Assembly: GCF_947490095.1 (NCBI RefSeq)
Contig: NZ_CANLFS010000005.1
Coordinates: forward strand, 62,001-126,000
Source: an uncultured Halomonas sp.
Lineage (GTDB): Bacteria > Pseudomonadota > Gammaproteobacteria > Pseudomonadales > Halomonadaceae
Reading direction: 5' to 3'
DNA length: 64,000 bases
Shown: in pieces, positions 1-8,559 of the stretch
Layout: the number at the start of each line of letters is the position of its first letter
Position numbering within the stretch: position 1 is the stretch's first letter
Notes under the pieces: generated by a model
The model's database searches: none
Seen by the model: the letters and a program-made list of their open reading frames with translations, nothing else
What the model was told of the DNA's origin: nothing
Translations under genes and position numbers: made by a program

Positions 1-69
1 GAATTCGCCGCCGACATGCGGGTCGCACTGGTCAATGACGGCCCGGTGACCTTCCTGCTGGAAAGCTGA
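1..69 (+). CDS. dtd: D-aminoacyl-tRNA deacylase, C-terminal end (partial)
   Basis: Only the last 22 codons are inside the window, ending in TGA. The tail contains the stretch VALVNDGPVTFLLES, which matches the conserved C-terminus of bacterial Dtd (the NDGPVT segment lines the substrate pocket in this family). Dtd hydrolyses D-aminoacyl-tRNA in the cytoplasm. The start and most of the gene lie to the left of the window. A GC-rich hairpin (GGGGGC at 71 pairing with GCCCCC near 86) follows the stop and could help end transcription. The identification rests on a short but characteristic tail. Confidence 0.75.
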   Translation, partial: EFAADMRVALVNDGPVTFLLES

Positions 70-99
70 CGGGGGCCTAGGGCCAGCCCCCTGAGCATC

Positions 100-282
100 G
101 CCGGGCAAGCACGAGTCGCGACCCCCGGGTTGAAACCCTGCCGCCTCGCTCGCGACTTGTCCGTCGGGTCACAACATAATCCCTCACGGGTGACCCTCGC
201 TCGCCATCCCTGGCGATCGCCGGACGTCGCTTCGCTTGCGCCAGCAACCCGGGGTATATGTCGCTTTTCGTGCTTGCCCGGC
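100..282. repeat. 183-bp imperfect palindrome between dtd and the ABC-F gene
   Basis: The outer 15 bases at 100-114 (GCCGGGCAAGCACGA) are exactly complementary to 268-282. A second arm pair follows: CCCCGGGTTG at 123-132 against CAACCCGGGG at 245-254. The centre holds GGGTCA (166-171) facing TGACCC (191-196). The whole segment could fold into one long interrupted hairpin. It lies between two convergent genes. It resembles a MITE or a large intergenic repeat, but I see no clear target-site duplication and no second copy in the window. No convincing protein is encoded here. Confidence 0.6.
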
Positions 283-307
283 TCTCCCAGACACAGACAC
301 AGACACC

Positions 308-2260
308 TCAGCCACCGAGTTCGGCCTCCATGGCTTCCAGGGCCTCCTCGGCGGCGAGCCAGTCCGCCTCCAGGTCGTCGAGCCGGGACTTTAGCTCGCC
401 CTGGCGGGCCAGGGTCGTGGTGAGCTCGTCCTTGCGGGCGGGGTCGGTATAGAGCTCGGCATCGCCCAGGGCCTCCTCCACCTCGGCGAGCTCGGCCTGG
501 ATCTTCTCCATGGCCTGCTCGGCGCGGTCGCGCTGTTTCTTCAACGGGCGCAGCTTCTCGCGCAACTCGGCGGCGGCGCGACGCGATGCCTTGCGATCCT
601 CCCGGGGAGTGCCTTCCTCGGCCTGACGCTCCGCCTTGTCGCCCCGAGCCTCGCGCCGCTCGCCCTCCAGGCGCGCCTTGAGCCAGGCGCGATAGTCCTC
701 GAGGTCGCCGTCGAAGGGCTCCACCCGATGATCGGCCACCCGCCAGAACTCGTCCACGCTGGCCCGCAGCAGATGGCGGTCGTGGGAGACGATGATCACC
801 GTGCCCTCGAAGCCTGCCAGGGCCTCGGTCAGCGCCTCGCGCATCTCGAGGTCCAGGTGGTTGGTCGGCTCATCGAGCAGCAGCAGGTTAGGCTTCTGCC
901 AGGCCACCAGGGAAAGCGCCAGGCGCGCCTTCTCTCCCCCCGAGAAGCGCCCCACCTCACCGAAGACATCGTCGCCCGGGAACCCGAAACCACCCAGGAA
1001 GTTGCGGATCTCCTGGTCGCTGGCGGTGGGCGACAGGCGCTGCACATGCATGAAGGGCGTGGCGGCGAGATCCAGCCCCTCCAGCTGGTGCTGGGCAAAG
1101 TAGCCGACCTTGAGGTGTTCGCCCGCGATGCGCTTGCCGGAGAGCAGCGCAAGCTCCCCGGTGAGTGTCTTGATCAGCGTCGACTTGCCGGCACCATTGG
1201 GGCCCAGCAGGCCAATACGCTGGCCGGGCAGCAGCGTCAGCTTGACGCCGTCGAGCTGGACCTTCTCTGTCCCCGACGCCTCGCCCCGGGGGCGATATCC
1301 CAGCCGCGCCTCGTCCAGCACCAGCAGCGGATGGGACGTCTTGTCCGCGGCGGGCAGGCTGAAGTGAAACGGCGAGTCGGCGTGGGCCACGGCGATATCG
1401 CCCATGCGCTCGAGCATCTTCAGGCGGCTCTGGGCCGCGCGGGCCTTGGTGGCCTTGGCGCGGAAGCGTGCCACGAAGCGCTCGATCTCCTCGCGCCGCG
1501 CCTGCTGCTTGGCGGCCTCGGCCTGCTGCAGCGCCAGCTTCTCGGCCCGGGTACGCTCGAAGGTGGTGTAGTTACCACGATAGAGCTCCAGGGAGCGGCG
1601 ATCGAAATGCACGATGCAGTCACACACCGCGTCCAGGAAGTCGCGGTCGTGGGAGATCAGCAGCAGGGTCCCGGGGTAGCGCGCAAGCCACTGTTCGAGC
1701 CACAGCAGGGCATCGAGGTCGAGGTGGTTGGTGGGCTCGTCCAGCAGCAGCAAATCGGAGGGCATGAACAGGGTGCGCGCCAGGTTGACGCGCATCCGCC
1801 AGCCCCCGGAGAAGGACGACAGGGGGCGGTCCAGATCCTGCTGCGAGAAGCCGAGGCCCACCAGCAGCTGGGCGGCCTTGGCCGGCGCGCTGTAGCCGTC
1901 CAGGGCCTCGATGACCCCATGCAGCTCGGCCTCGCGGTGGTCGTCGCCCGCCTGGCGGGCCGCCTCCAAGGCCGCCTCGGCGCGGCGCAGTTCGGCGTGG
2001 CCGTCGAGAACATGGTCGAGCAACGAACGCGACAGCGCCTCCACCTCCTGGGCCATATGGGCGATGCGCTGGCCGCCGCTCATCTCGACATCGCCGCGAT
2101 CCGGCATCAGTTCGCCGAGCAGCAGCTTGAACAGGCTCGACTTGCCGGCGCCGTTGGGGCCGACGATCCCCGCCTTGTGGCCGGCGTGCAGGGTGAGGTC
2201 GGCGCCCTCCAACAGGGCCTGGGTGCCGCGTTGCAGGGAAACTTGGCGCAGTGCGATCAT
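308..2260 (-). CDS. yheS: ABC-F family ATPase, YheS-like (ribosome-associated)
   Basis: The 650-residue protein has two fused ABC ATPase domains and no membrane segments. Domain one has Walker A GPNGAGKS at residues 34-41, signature SSFSGGW near 148 and Walker [13 protein letters not shown]. Domain two repeats these motifs ([30 protein letters not shown]). The linker between them is charged and helical, as in ABC-F factors that enter the ribosomal E site. The C-terminal 110 residues form a Lys/Glu/Arg-rich coiled coil, typical of YheS rather than EttA. Start is ATG. It is divergent from the next gene, with a 50-bp shared upstream region. The ABC-F assignment is firm; YheS subtype is by length and C-terminal coiled coil. 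Confidence 0.88.
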   Translation of the reverse strand: MIALRQVSLQRGTQALLEGADLTLHAGHKAGIVGPNGAGKSSLFKLLLGELMPDRGDVEMSGGQRIAHMAQEVEALSRSLLDHVLDGHAELRRAEAALEAARQAGDDHREAELHGVIEALDGYSAPAKAAQLLVGLGFSQQDLDRPLSSFSGGWRMRVNLARTLFMPSDLLLLDEPTNHLDLDALLWLEQWLARYPGTLLLISHDRDFLDAVCDCIVHFDRRSLELYRGNYTTFERTRAEKLALQQAEAAKQQARREEIERFVARFRAKATKARAAQSRLKMLERMGDIAVAHADSPFHFSLPAADKTSHPLLVLDEARLGYRPRGEASGTEKVQLDGVKLTLLPGQRIGLLGPNGAGKSTLIKTLTGELALLSGKRIAGEHLKVGYFAQHQLEGLDLAATPFMHVQRLSPTASDQEIRNFLGGFGFPGDDVFGEVGRFSGGEKARLALSLVAWQKPNLLLLDEPTNHLDLEMREALTEALAGFEGTVIIVSHDRHLLRASVDEFWRVADHRVEPFDGDLEDYRAWLKARLEGERREARGDKAERQAEEGTPREDRKASRRAAAELREKLRPLKKQRDRAEQAMEKIQAELAEVEEALGDAELYTDPARKDELTTTLARQGELKSRLDDLEADWLAAEEALEAMEAELGG

Positions 2261-2310
2261 GCGGGCTCCACAAGAGTAAAGCCACCGCTCGCGGCGGCGA
2301 CGGAAAGACG

Positions 2311-2829
2311 ATGATCGACGATTCTACCGAAATGCTGGCCGTTCTGCGGGCCCGTCTGACCGATGACCCACTGTGGCCCTTCGCCCTGGCACTCTATGCC
2401 GGCCCCGGCATCGAGGCCGCCTGCCTGGAGCTCCAGGACGCCGCCGGCGTCGATGTCTGCGAACTGCTGTGGCGCTGCTGGCTGCTGCACCATGGCGCCG
2501 TCCCGGAAGGCGAGGCAGGGCTTGCCGAGGTGCATCGCTGGCAGGGTGAGACCACCGCCGTGTTGCGTCATTTACGCCGCAGGCTCAAGGCGCAAGCCAG
2601 CCAGCACGCCGGCGTGGCCAGGCTGCGTGAGACCCTCAAACAGGCGGAGCTTCAGGCCGAGCGCGAGACCCTGGCACGCCTGGAGACACTGGCGTTGACC
2701 CGGCCGTTGCGCCCCCTCGCGGCGAGCGACCCGACACCGCTGAGACTTCTTTCGAATGCGCTTCAATTGCAGAAAAAAGCCCATCTTTCAACGCTCAATC
2801 GCCTGGTGGCGCGCCTTGACCCTCCATAG
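2311..2829 (+). CDS. TIGR02444/DUF2390 family protein
   Basis: The 172-residue cytoplasmic protein begins MIDDST. Its N-terminal part (PFALALYAGPGIEAACLELQ, then GVDVCELLWRCWL) matches the conserved block of the TIGR02444/DUF2390 family, found as a single gene in Pseudomonas and Halomonas and often near the ABC-F gene. The rest is helical and rich in Gln, Glu and Arg. No catalytic motif is visible and the function is unknown. The ATG at 2311 was chosen over upstream in-frame codons because the family begins here. Its 3' end overlaps the likely promoter of the teaABCD operon. Confidence 0.75.
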   Translation: MIDDSTEMLAVLRARLTDDPLWPFALALYAGPGIEAACLELQDAAGVDVCELLWRCWLLHHGAVPEGEAGLAEVHRWQGETTAVLRHLRRRLKAQASQHAGVARLRETLKQAELQAERETLARLETLALTRPLRPLAASDPTPLRLLSNALQLQKKAHLSTLNRLVARLDPP

Positions 2830-2844
2830 GGGTCACGCTAGCCT
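2816..2844 (+). promoter_or_regulatory. Putative sigma70 promoter of teaABCD
   Basis: TTGACC at 2816-2821 and TAGCCT at 2839-2844 are separated by exactly 17 bases. The spacer carries an inverted repeat, TGACCC (2817-2822) against GGGTCA (2830-2835), which could be an operator. A second small palindrome, GTGAAT-N5-ATTCAC, lies at 2858-2874 in the presumed 5' leader. The -35 overlaps the stop codon region of the previous gene. In H. elongata the operon is osmotically controlled; here the sequence suggests but does not prove the start site. Confidence 0.45.
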
Positions 2845-2932
2845 GAAAAACAGCCGCGTGAATTTCGTATTCACCCGTGCCCGGCGTCGAGCGCCTCAAG
2901 GCCCGGGCAAAACCAGCAGAGGGACCATAAGA

Positions 2933-3955
2933 ATGAAGTCACACAAGCTGTTGACCACCGCCGGTGTCGGCGCACTGATGTTTGGCATGACCTCCGCCGC
3001 CATGGCCGACAACTGGCGCTATGCCCACGAGGAGTACGAGGGTGACGTCCAGGACGTCTTCGCCGTGGCCTTCAAGGACTACGTCGAGGAAAACTCCGAC
3101 CATAGCGTCCAGGTCTATCGCTTCGGCGAGCTCGGTGAGTCCGATGACATCATGGAGCAGACCCAGAACGGGATCCTGCAGTTCGTCAACCAGTCCCCCG
3201 GCTTCACCGGTTCGCTGATTCCCGAAGCCCAGATCTTCTTCGTCCCCTACCTGCTGCCCACCGACGAAAAGACCGTCATCGAGTTCTTCGACGAGAGCAA
3301 GGCCATCAACGAGATGTTCCCGGAGCTCTATGCCGAGCAGGGGCTGGAACTGCTCGAGATGTATCCGGAAGGCGAGATGGTGGTCACCACCGACGAGCCC
3401 ATCGAGTCCGTGGATGACTTCCAGAACAAGAAGATCCGCGTGATGACCAACCCGCTGCTCTCCGAGACCTACAATGCCTTCGGCGCGACCCCCACGCCGC
3501 TGCCCTGGGGTGAGGTCTACGGTGCCCTGCAGACCGGCATCCTCGACGGCCAGGAGAACCCGATCTTCTGGATCGAGTCCGGCGGGCTCTATGAAGTATC
3601 GCCCAACCTCGTGTTCACCGGTCACGGCTGGTTCACCACCGCCATGATGGCCAACCAGGACTTCTTCGAAGGCCTCTCCGACGAGGACAAGCAGCTGGTG
3701 CGTGATGCCTCCGCGGCGGCCTATGACCACACCATCGAGCATATCCAGGGCCTGGCCGAAGAGTCCCTGAACAAGATCAAGGAAGCCTGCGACAACTGCA
3801 CCTACACTCGCCTGGACGAGGAGCAGATGCAGTCGCTTCGCGAGCGCGCGCCGCAGGTCGAAGAGGCCTACGTCGAGATGGCGGGCGAGGGCGGTGCCGA
3901 GCTGCTCGAGCAGTTCAAGGCCGACCTCGAGGCCGTGACCTCCGACGAGGAGTAA
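2933..3955 (+). CDS. teaA: TeaA, ectoine/hydroxyectoine-binding TRAP periplasmic protein
   Basis: The 340-residue DctP-type substrate-binding protein has a clear signal peptide (cleavage after about residue 25, ...SAAMA) and begins its mature part with DNWRYAHEEYEGDVQDVF. I recognise long stretches nearly identical to Halomonas elongata TeaA, including GELGESDDIMEQTQNGILQF and GQENPIFWIESGGLYEVSPN. TeaA captures ectoine and hydroxyectoine in the periplasm and hands them to the TeaBC membrane pair. The mature protein is strongly acidic, as usual in halophiles. Start ATG at 2933 follows GAGGG; the reading frame is open further upstream but lacks a leader there. It is first gene of the tea operon, separated from teaB by 195 bp with a hairpin. 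Confidence 0.95.
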   Translation: MKSHKLLTTAGVGALMFGMTSAAMADNWRYAHEEYEGDVQDVFAVAFKDYVEENSDHSVQVYRFGELGESDDIMEQTQNGILQFVNQSPGFTGSLIPEAQIFFVPYLLPTDEKTVIEFFDESKAINEMFPELYAEQGLELLEMYPEGEMVVTTDEPIESVDDFQNKKIRVMTNPLLSETYNAFGATPTPLPWGEVYGALQTGILDGQENPIFWIESGGLYEVSPNLVFTGHGWFTTAMMANQDFFEGLSDEDKQLVRDASAAAYDHTIEHIQGLAEESLNKIKEACDNCTYTRLDEEQMQSLRERAPQVEEAYVEMAGEGGAELLEQFKADLEAVTSDEE

Positions 3956-3977
3956 TCGGCTCTCCGTCGCCGTTGAC

Positions 3978-4007
3978 GAGGGGGTGGTCCGCCTGGGCCA
4001 CCCCCTC
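3978..4007 (+). terminator. Intra-operon hairpin between teaA and teaB
   Basis: GAGGGGGTGG (3978-3987) pairs perfectly with CCACCCCCTC (3998-4007), and inner bases may extend the stem. It is followed by ATTCGTTGG, without a long T run. Located just after the binding-protein gene, it may stabilise the teaA message or partly terminate it so that TeaA is made in excess over TeaBC. That role is inferred from TRAP operons in general. Confidence 0.6.
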
Positions 4008-4150
4008 ATTCGTTGGCAGGAAGGTAGACGCCTGCAGAGACATCTTGCGTGCATCCAGCGTTGACCCTCGGGCCATCGCTGCGTTGCTCAAGGCGTATCC
4101 TTACGTCGAGACCCGAATTCTCAATACTGCATGCTGAAGGGGGTGCAGCC

Positions 4151-4729
4151 ATGACAGATGAAGAAGCCGAAAAAGCCTATCGCTCCGGCCTACCCGGCCC
4201 GCTGGGGGTGGTCGATACCCTGATCAGCAAGCTGGAAGCCGTACTGCTGGCCATGGGCGTGCTGCTGATGGCCGTCAACACCATCGCCAACGTGATCGCC
4301 CGCTTCGTGCTCGGCGACAGCATTTTCTTCACCGGTGAGATCAACCGCATCCTGATCATCATGATCACCTTCGCCGGCATCGGCTATGCGGCACGCCATG
4401 GTCGGCATATTCGCATGTCGGCCATCTATGATGCCCTGCCGGTAGGCGGACGCCGCGCCCTGATGATAGTGATCGCCCTGTTCACCTCCCTGGTGATGTT
4501 CTTCCTGCTCTACTACTCGCTCAGCTATATCGTCGACCTGCAGTCCAAGGGCAGGGTACTGCCGGCACTCGGCTTTCCCATCTGGCTGATCTATATCTGG
4601 GCGCCGCTGGGCTTTCTGATTACCGGGATCCAGTACCTGCTCACCGCCATCAAGAACCTGACCTCGGAAGATGTCTACCTGTCGACGGGGGTAGTCGATG
4701 GTTACAAGGACACGGAAACGGAAGTCTGA
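4151..4729 (+). CDS. teaB: TeaB, small membrane subunit of the ectoine TRAP transporter
   Basis: The 192-residue DctQ-type protein has four hydrophobic helices (roughly residues 28-50, 63-80, 98-122 and 142-165) and a conserved [19 protein letters not shown] region typical of the small TRAP subunit. It pairs with TeaC to drive Na+-coupled import of the ligand delivered by TeaA. The ATG at 4151 follows GAAGGGGGT and gives the expected N-terminus; an open frame continues upstream but has no start signal. It ends 30 bp before teaC. The operon order A-B-C-D is that of H. elongata. Confidence 0.93.
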   Translation: MTDEEAEKAYRSGLPGPLGVVDTLISKLEAVLLAMGVLLMAVNTIANVIARFVLGDSIFFTGEINRILIIMITFAGIGYAARHGRHIRMSAIYDALPVGGRRALMIVIALFTSLVMFFLLYYSLSYIVDLQSKGRVLPALGFPIWLIYIWAPLGFLITGIQYLLTAIKNLTSEDVYLSTGVVDGYKDTETEV

Positions 4730-4759
4730 CGCAGGGCGCTATGCCCGGGGGAACGCACA

Positions 4760-6043
4760 ATGACCACCATAATGGTTTGCACCATGATCGCCCTGCTGTT
4801 GCTGGGCTTTCCCATGATGATCCCGCTGATCACCGCCGCGGTGATCGGCTTCTTCATGATGTTCAACGGCCTGGGGCAGATGGACACCCTGATCCAGCAG
4901 ATGATGGCCGGCATTCGGCCCGCCTCGCTGATCGCCGTACCGATGTTTATTCTCGCCGCCGATATCATGACGCGCGGCCAGTCGGCCGACCGCCTGATCG
5001 CCATGGTGATGTCCTTTATCGGCCATATAAAGGGCGGGCTGGCCGTCTCCACCGCCGCCTCCTGCACCTTGTTCGGCGCCGTCTCCGGCTCCACCCAGGC
5101 CACCGTGGTGGCAGTGGGTTCGCCGTTGCGCCCCAAGATGCTCAAGGCCGGCTACTCCGACTCCTTTACCCTGGCCCTGATCATCAACGCCAGCGATATC
5201 GCCTTTCTGATCCCGCCCAGCATCGGCATGATCATCTATGGGGTCATCTCCGAGACCTCGATCGCCGAGCTCTTCATCGCCGGTATCGGCCCGGGCCTGA
5301 TGATCCTGGCGATGTTTTCCGCCTACTGCATCGCCTACGCCATCATGCGCGATGTGCCCACCGAGGCCAGGGCCAACTGGCGCCAACGCTTGACCGCCGT
5401 GCGCCAGGCACTGTGGCCGCTGGGCTTCCCGGTGATCATCGTCGGCGGCATCTACGGCGGCATCTTCAGCCCCACCGAGGCGGCGGCGGCCTGTGTGCTC
5501 TACGCGGTCTTCCTGGAGTTCGTCGTCTTCCGCTCGCTGAAGATGCAGAATATCTACGCCATCGCCAAGTCCACCGGCCTGATCACGGCGGTGGTGTTCA
5601 TCCTGGTGGCGGCGGGCAACGGCTTCTCCTGGATCATCTCCTTCGCGCAGATTCCCCAAACGCTTCTGGAGGCGGTGGGCATCAACGAGGCGGGGCCGAC
5701 CGGCGTGTTGATCGCGATCTGCATCTCGTTTTTCGTGGCCTGCATGTTCGTCGACCCCATCGTGGTGATTTTGGTGCTGACGCCGATCTTCGCTCCGGCG
5801 ATTGCCGCCACCGGCCTCGACCCGGTGCTGGTGGGTATCCTGATCACCCTGCAGGTGGCCATCGGTTCAGCCACGCCGCCCTTCGGCTGTGATATCTTCA
5901 CCGCCATCGCGATATTCAAGCGGCCCTATCTGGATGTGATCAAGGGCACGCCACCCTTTATCTTCATGTTGATCCTGGCCGCGGCGCTGCTGATCATGTT
6001 CCCGCAGATCGCCCTGTTCCTGCGTGACGTGGCGTTCAACTGA
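4760..6043 (+). CDS. teaC: TeaC, large membrane subunit of the ectoine TRAP transporter
   Basis: The 427-residue DctM-type protein has about 12 hydrophobic helices and the family hallmarks: a first helix containing LLLLGFPMMIPL, the VSGSTQATVVAVGSPLRPKM segment, and FSPTEAAAACVLYAVFLEF in the second half. It forms the ion-coupled translocation channel with TeaB in the inner membrane. The ATG lies 9 bases after CGGGGG. It is followed at 17 bp by teaD, so the four genes are probably one transcript. Confidence 0.93.
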   Translation: MTTIMVCTMIALLLLGFPMMIPLITAAVIGFFMMFNGLGQMDTLIQQMMAGIRPASLIAVPMFILAADIMTRGQSADRLIAMVMSFIGHIKGGLAVSTAASCTLFGAVSGSTQATVVAVGSPLRPKMLKAGYSDSFTLALIINASDIAFLIPPSIGMIIYGVISETSIAELFIAGIGPGLMILAMFSAYCIAYAIMRDVPTEARANWRQRLTAVRQALWPLGFPVIIVGGIYGGIFSPTEAAAACVLYAVFLEFVVFRSLKMQNIYAIAKSTGLITAVVFILVAAGNGFSWIISFAQIPQTLLEAVGINEAGPTGVLIAICISFFVACMFVDPIVVILVLTPIFAPAIAATGLDPVLVGILITLQVAIGSATPPFGCDIFTAIAIFKRPYLDVIKGTPPFIFMLILAAALLIMFPQIALFLRDVAFN

Positions 6044-6060
6044 CCCAAGGAGAGTGAACC

Positions 6061-6504
6061 ATGTTCAATCGGATCCTGGTCCCGGTGGATGGCTCCAAGG
6101 GTGCCCTCAAGGCCCTCGAGAAGGGTGTCGGGCTGCAATTGCTGACCGGAGCGGAGCTCTATCTGCTGTGCGTCTTCAAGCATCACAGCCTGCTCGAGGC
6201 ATCACTCTCCATGGTGCGCCCCGACAGGCTGGAAATACCCGATGACGCCCTCAAGGAATACGCCACCGAGATCGCCGTGCACGCCAAGAATCAGTCCATG
6301 GAGATGGGCGTCGCGGCGGACCGGCTACGGGCCTTCGTCAAGGGCGGGCGCCCCTCGCGCACCATCGTGCGCTTCGCCCGCAAGCGGGAGTGTGACCTGA
6401 TCGTGATCGGTGCCCAGGGCACCAACGGTGACAAGAGCCTGCTGCTGGGCAGCGTCTCCCAGCGCGTGGCGGGCTCTTCTCACTGTCCCACCCTGGTGGT
6501 CTAG
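6061..6504 (+). CDS. teaD: TeaD, universal-stress-family ATP-binding regulator of TeaABC
   Basis: The 147-residue protein has the UspA fold signature: an N-terminal [20 protein letters not shown] and the nucleotide-binding loop [20 protein letters not shown] near residues 117-136 (G-X2-G-X9-G-S pattern). In H. elongata, TeaD binds ATP and negatively affects ectoine uptake through TeaABC. The gene starts 17 bp after teaC behind a strong AAGGAGAG. A 15-bp hairpin after the stop probably ends the operon. Confidence 0.92.
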   Translation: MFNRILVPVDGSKGALKALEKGVGLQLLTGAELYLLCVFKHHSLLEASLSMVRPDRLEIPDDALKEYATEIAVHAKNQSMEMGVAADRLRAFVKGGRPSRTIVRFARKRECDLIVIGAQGTNGDKSLLLGSVSQRVAGSSHCPTLVV

Positions 6505-6524
6505 CCCCCTCTACGCCACCCTCA

Positions 6525-6560
6525 CCGGCCCGGTTTCGCTCGGATGCGGAACCGGGCCGG
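6525..6560 (+). terminator. Hairpin ending the teaABCD operon
   Basis: The arm at 6525-6539 (CCGGCCCGGTTTCGC) pairs with 6546-6560, with one G-U pair, around a 6-base loop TCGGAT. The stem is long and stable but is followed by CCCTGTT rather than a T run, so it may need Rho or act as a 3' stabiliser. It lies 21 bp past the teaD stop. Confidence 0.6.
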
Positions 6561-6633
6561 CCCTGTTAGAGTCCCATGGTTCGTATTCATCCTAGGTGCC
6601 GCCCACTGGCGCCGGAACCACAAAAGGACTTTC

Positions 6634-7401
6634 ATGAAACGACTGCTGACGACCGCCTCCCTCGCCGCCCTGATGGGCGCCGCGCCCCTGGCGATCGGTG
6701 CCCCGGAAAGTGACGAAGAGAAACTGGGCTACAGCCTGGGGGTGACCCTGGGACAGAGCATCCAGCAGGATGTCGAGAGCCTCGATGTCGACGCCTTCAC
6801 CCAGGCGATTCAGGATGTCTTCGCCGGCGATGACCTCGAGCTAAGCGACGAGGAGATGGCCGAGACGCTGATGACCTTCCAGCAGCAGGCCGCGGCGGCA
6901 CGCCAGGAAGAAGCCGCGGCCGCCGCCGAAGCCAACCGCGCCGAAGGCGAGGCCTATCTGGCCGAGAACGCCGAGCGCGACGGCGTCGAGACGACCGACT
7001 CCGGCCTGCAGTATCGTGAACTGGCGTCCGGCGAGGGTGCCAGCCCCGGCGCCCAGGACAGCGTCGAGGTGCACTACGAGGGCACCCTGATCGACGGCAC
7101 CGTCTTCGACAGCTCCTATGAGCGTGGCGAGCCGGTCAGCTTCCGCGTCGACCAGGTGATCGAAGGCTGGCAGGAAGCCCTGCAGCTGATGAGCGTGGGG
7201 GACACCTGGGAGATCACCATTCCCCATGAGCTCGCTTATGGCGCCCAGGGCCAGGGGCCCATCGGACCCTATGAGACCCTGACGTTCAAGGTCGAGCTGC
7301 TGGGCATCAACGACGCCCAGGCGTCATCCGGCGACAGCGCCGACGCGAGCGTTGACGAGGGCGACGAGGATGCCGCCGACGCTAGCGACGCGAGTGAGTA
7401 A
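6634..7401 (+). CDS. Periplasmic FKBP-type peptidyl-prolyl isomerase (Mip/FklB type)
   Basis: The 255-residue protein has a signal peptide (KRLLTTASLAALMGAAPLAIGA), an N-terminal helical dimerisation domain starting KLGYSLGVTLGQSIQQD, a long Ala/Glu helix (residues about 85-120), and an FKBP domain from about 145 to 228 with VHYEGTLIDGTVFDSSYERG and the IPHELAYGAQGQGPIGPYET active-site strand. It catalyses cis-trans isomerisation of Xaa-Pro bonds during folding in the envelope. The last 30 residues are an acidic Ser/Ala/Asp tail, an extension consistent with a halophile. ATG at 6634 follows AAAAGGA. Its 3' end overlaps the next gene. Confidence 0.88.
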   Translation: MKRLLTTASLAALMGAAPLAIGAPESDEEKLGYSLGVTLGQSIQQDVESLDVDAFTQAIQDVFAGDDLELSDEEMAETLMTFQQQAAAARQEEAAAAAEANRAEGEAYLAENAERDGVETTDSGLQYRELASGEGASPGAQDSVEVHYEGTLIDGTVFDSSYERGEPVSFRVDQVIEGWQEALQLMSVGDTWEITIPHELAYGAQGQGPIGPYETLTFKVELLGINDAQASSGDSADASVDEGDEDAADASDASE

Positions 7402-8455
7402 GCCTCGGTCGGGCACGCGGGCAGCCCTCGCCATGCTTGCCGCGCTGCCCGCGGCCTCGCTGCTCGCCGATACGCCGCCCCCCCAGCCACTCCCGGCGCT
7501 GGCCGCCAGCCCCGCAGAGACCAGCGTGCTCGGCGTCTCCTCGGGGGGCTATATGGCGACTCAGCTGGCCGTGGCCTGGCCTGAACGCTTCACCGGGCTT
7601 GGCGTCCTGGCCGCCGGCCCCTGGTCCTGTGCCCAGGGCTCACTGGGGCTGGCGCTGGGTCAGTGCATGTCCACCCGACGCGGCATGCCCGATATGCAGG
7701 CGCTGACACAGCGCCTTGCAGGCTATCGTAAGCGCGACCTGGTCGGCGAGGCCGAGGCGCTGGAGGCACTCAGGGTCTATGTCTGGCATGGCGGCGCCGA
7801 CGAGGTCGTCGAACCACGGCTGGGAGAGGCGCTGGCCGAGCAGTTCCGCGGCTGGCTGAAGGACCCCTCGCAGCTCCAGCTGCGCCAGGATGCCGAGGTG
7901 GGCCATGGCTGGCCCGTCGACACCACGGTGGCTCATGCCGATGGCGATGAACTGGCCGACTGCCATGACGCCGGCCCCCCCCATCTGCTGGCCTGCGGGC
8001 TGGATATCGCCGGCGATGCCCTGCACTGGCTGCACGGTGACCAAACCGCCCCCACGGGCGGTGCGCCTCCCGGCGAGCTGCAACGCTTCGACCAGGGCGA
8101 CTACGACGCCAAGGGGCTTGCCGATACCGGCTATCTGTTCGTCCCGGAAGGATGCGAGGCGGGTGGCTGTCGGGTCAGCATGGCCCTGCATGGCTGCAGC
8201 ATGGCCGCCGAACAGATCGGCGAGGCCTTTGTGCGCGACTCCGGGCTCAACGCCTGGGCGGCGGAAAACCGTCGCATCGTGATCTATCCCCAGGCCGAGA
8301 CCCGTCTGGGCAACCCCCAGGCGTGCTGGGACTGGTGGGGCTATGCGGAGAGCACCTGGCAGATCGACCCCATGCACGACAGCCGCCAGGGCACCCAGAC
8401 GCGCGCCTTGATGGCCATGCTGGAGCGGCTTCAGGAAACGCCCCGGGCACGCTGA
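7394..8455 (+). CDS. Secreted polyhydroxyalkanoate depolymerase-like esterase
   Basis: The roughly 353-residue alpha/beta hydrolase has a signal peptide ending LLADT. The nucleophile elbow GVSSGGYMATQLAV follows soon after, and a later MALHGCSMAAEQIG holds the oxyanion-type LHGC motif seen in short-chain PHA depolymerases (extracellular catalytic domain type 2). The ending CWDWWGY...TWQIDPMHDSRQGTQT is also typical of the family. The likely reaction is hydrolysis of PHB/PHA polyester or oligomers outside the cytoplasm. I chose GTG 7394, which overlaps the preceding stop as GTGAGTAA, suggesting translational coupling; ATG 7370 behind GAGGG is an equally serious candidate. Six Cys in the mature part could form disulfides. 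Confidence 0.75.
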   Translation: MSKPRSGTRAALAMLAALPAASLLADTPPPQPLPALAASPAETSVLGVSSGGYMATQLAVAWPERFTGLGVLAAGPWSCAQGSLGLALGQCMSTRRGMPDMQALTQRLAGYRKRDLVGEAEALEALRVYVWHGGADEVVEPRLGEALAEQFRGWLKDPSQLQLRQDAEVGHGWPVDTTVAHADGDELADCHDAGPPHLLACGLDIAGDALHWLHGDQTAPTGGAPPGELQRFDQGDYDAKGLADTGYLFVPEGCEAGGCRVSMALHGCSMAAEQIGEAFVRDSGLNAWAAENRRIVIYPQAETRLGNPQACWDWWGYAESTWQIDPMHDSRQGTQTRALMAMLERLQETPRAR

Positions 8456-8559
8456 TCGGCGGCGCTGCACGAGGGCCTATCCAGGACGCCTCGTGCCGCG
8501 CAGGCTTCCGTGCGAGGGGGCTGGAACAAGAGGCTGGAACGAGAAGCTGGAAAAAGAGC

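Noticed and set aside
728..2314. Long open frame (528 codons) antisense to the ABC-F gene
   Set aside because: It is low in information, rich in Gln/Gly/Arg, and matches the GC3 shadow of a real gene in the other frame; no ribosome site or domain is present.
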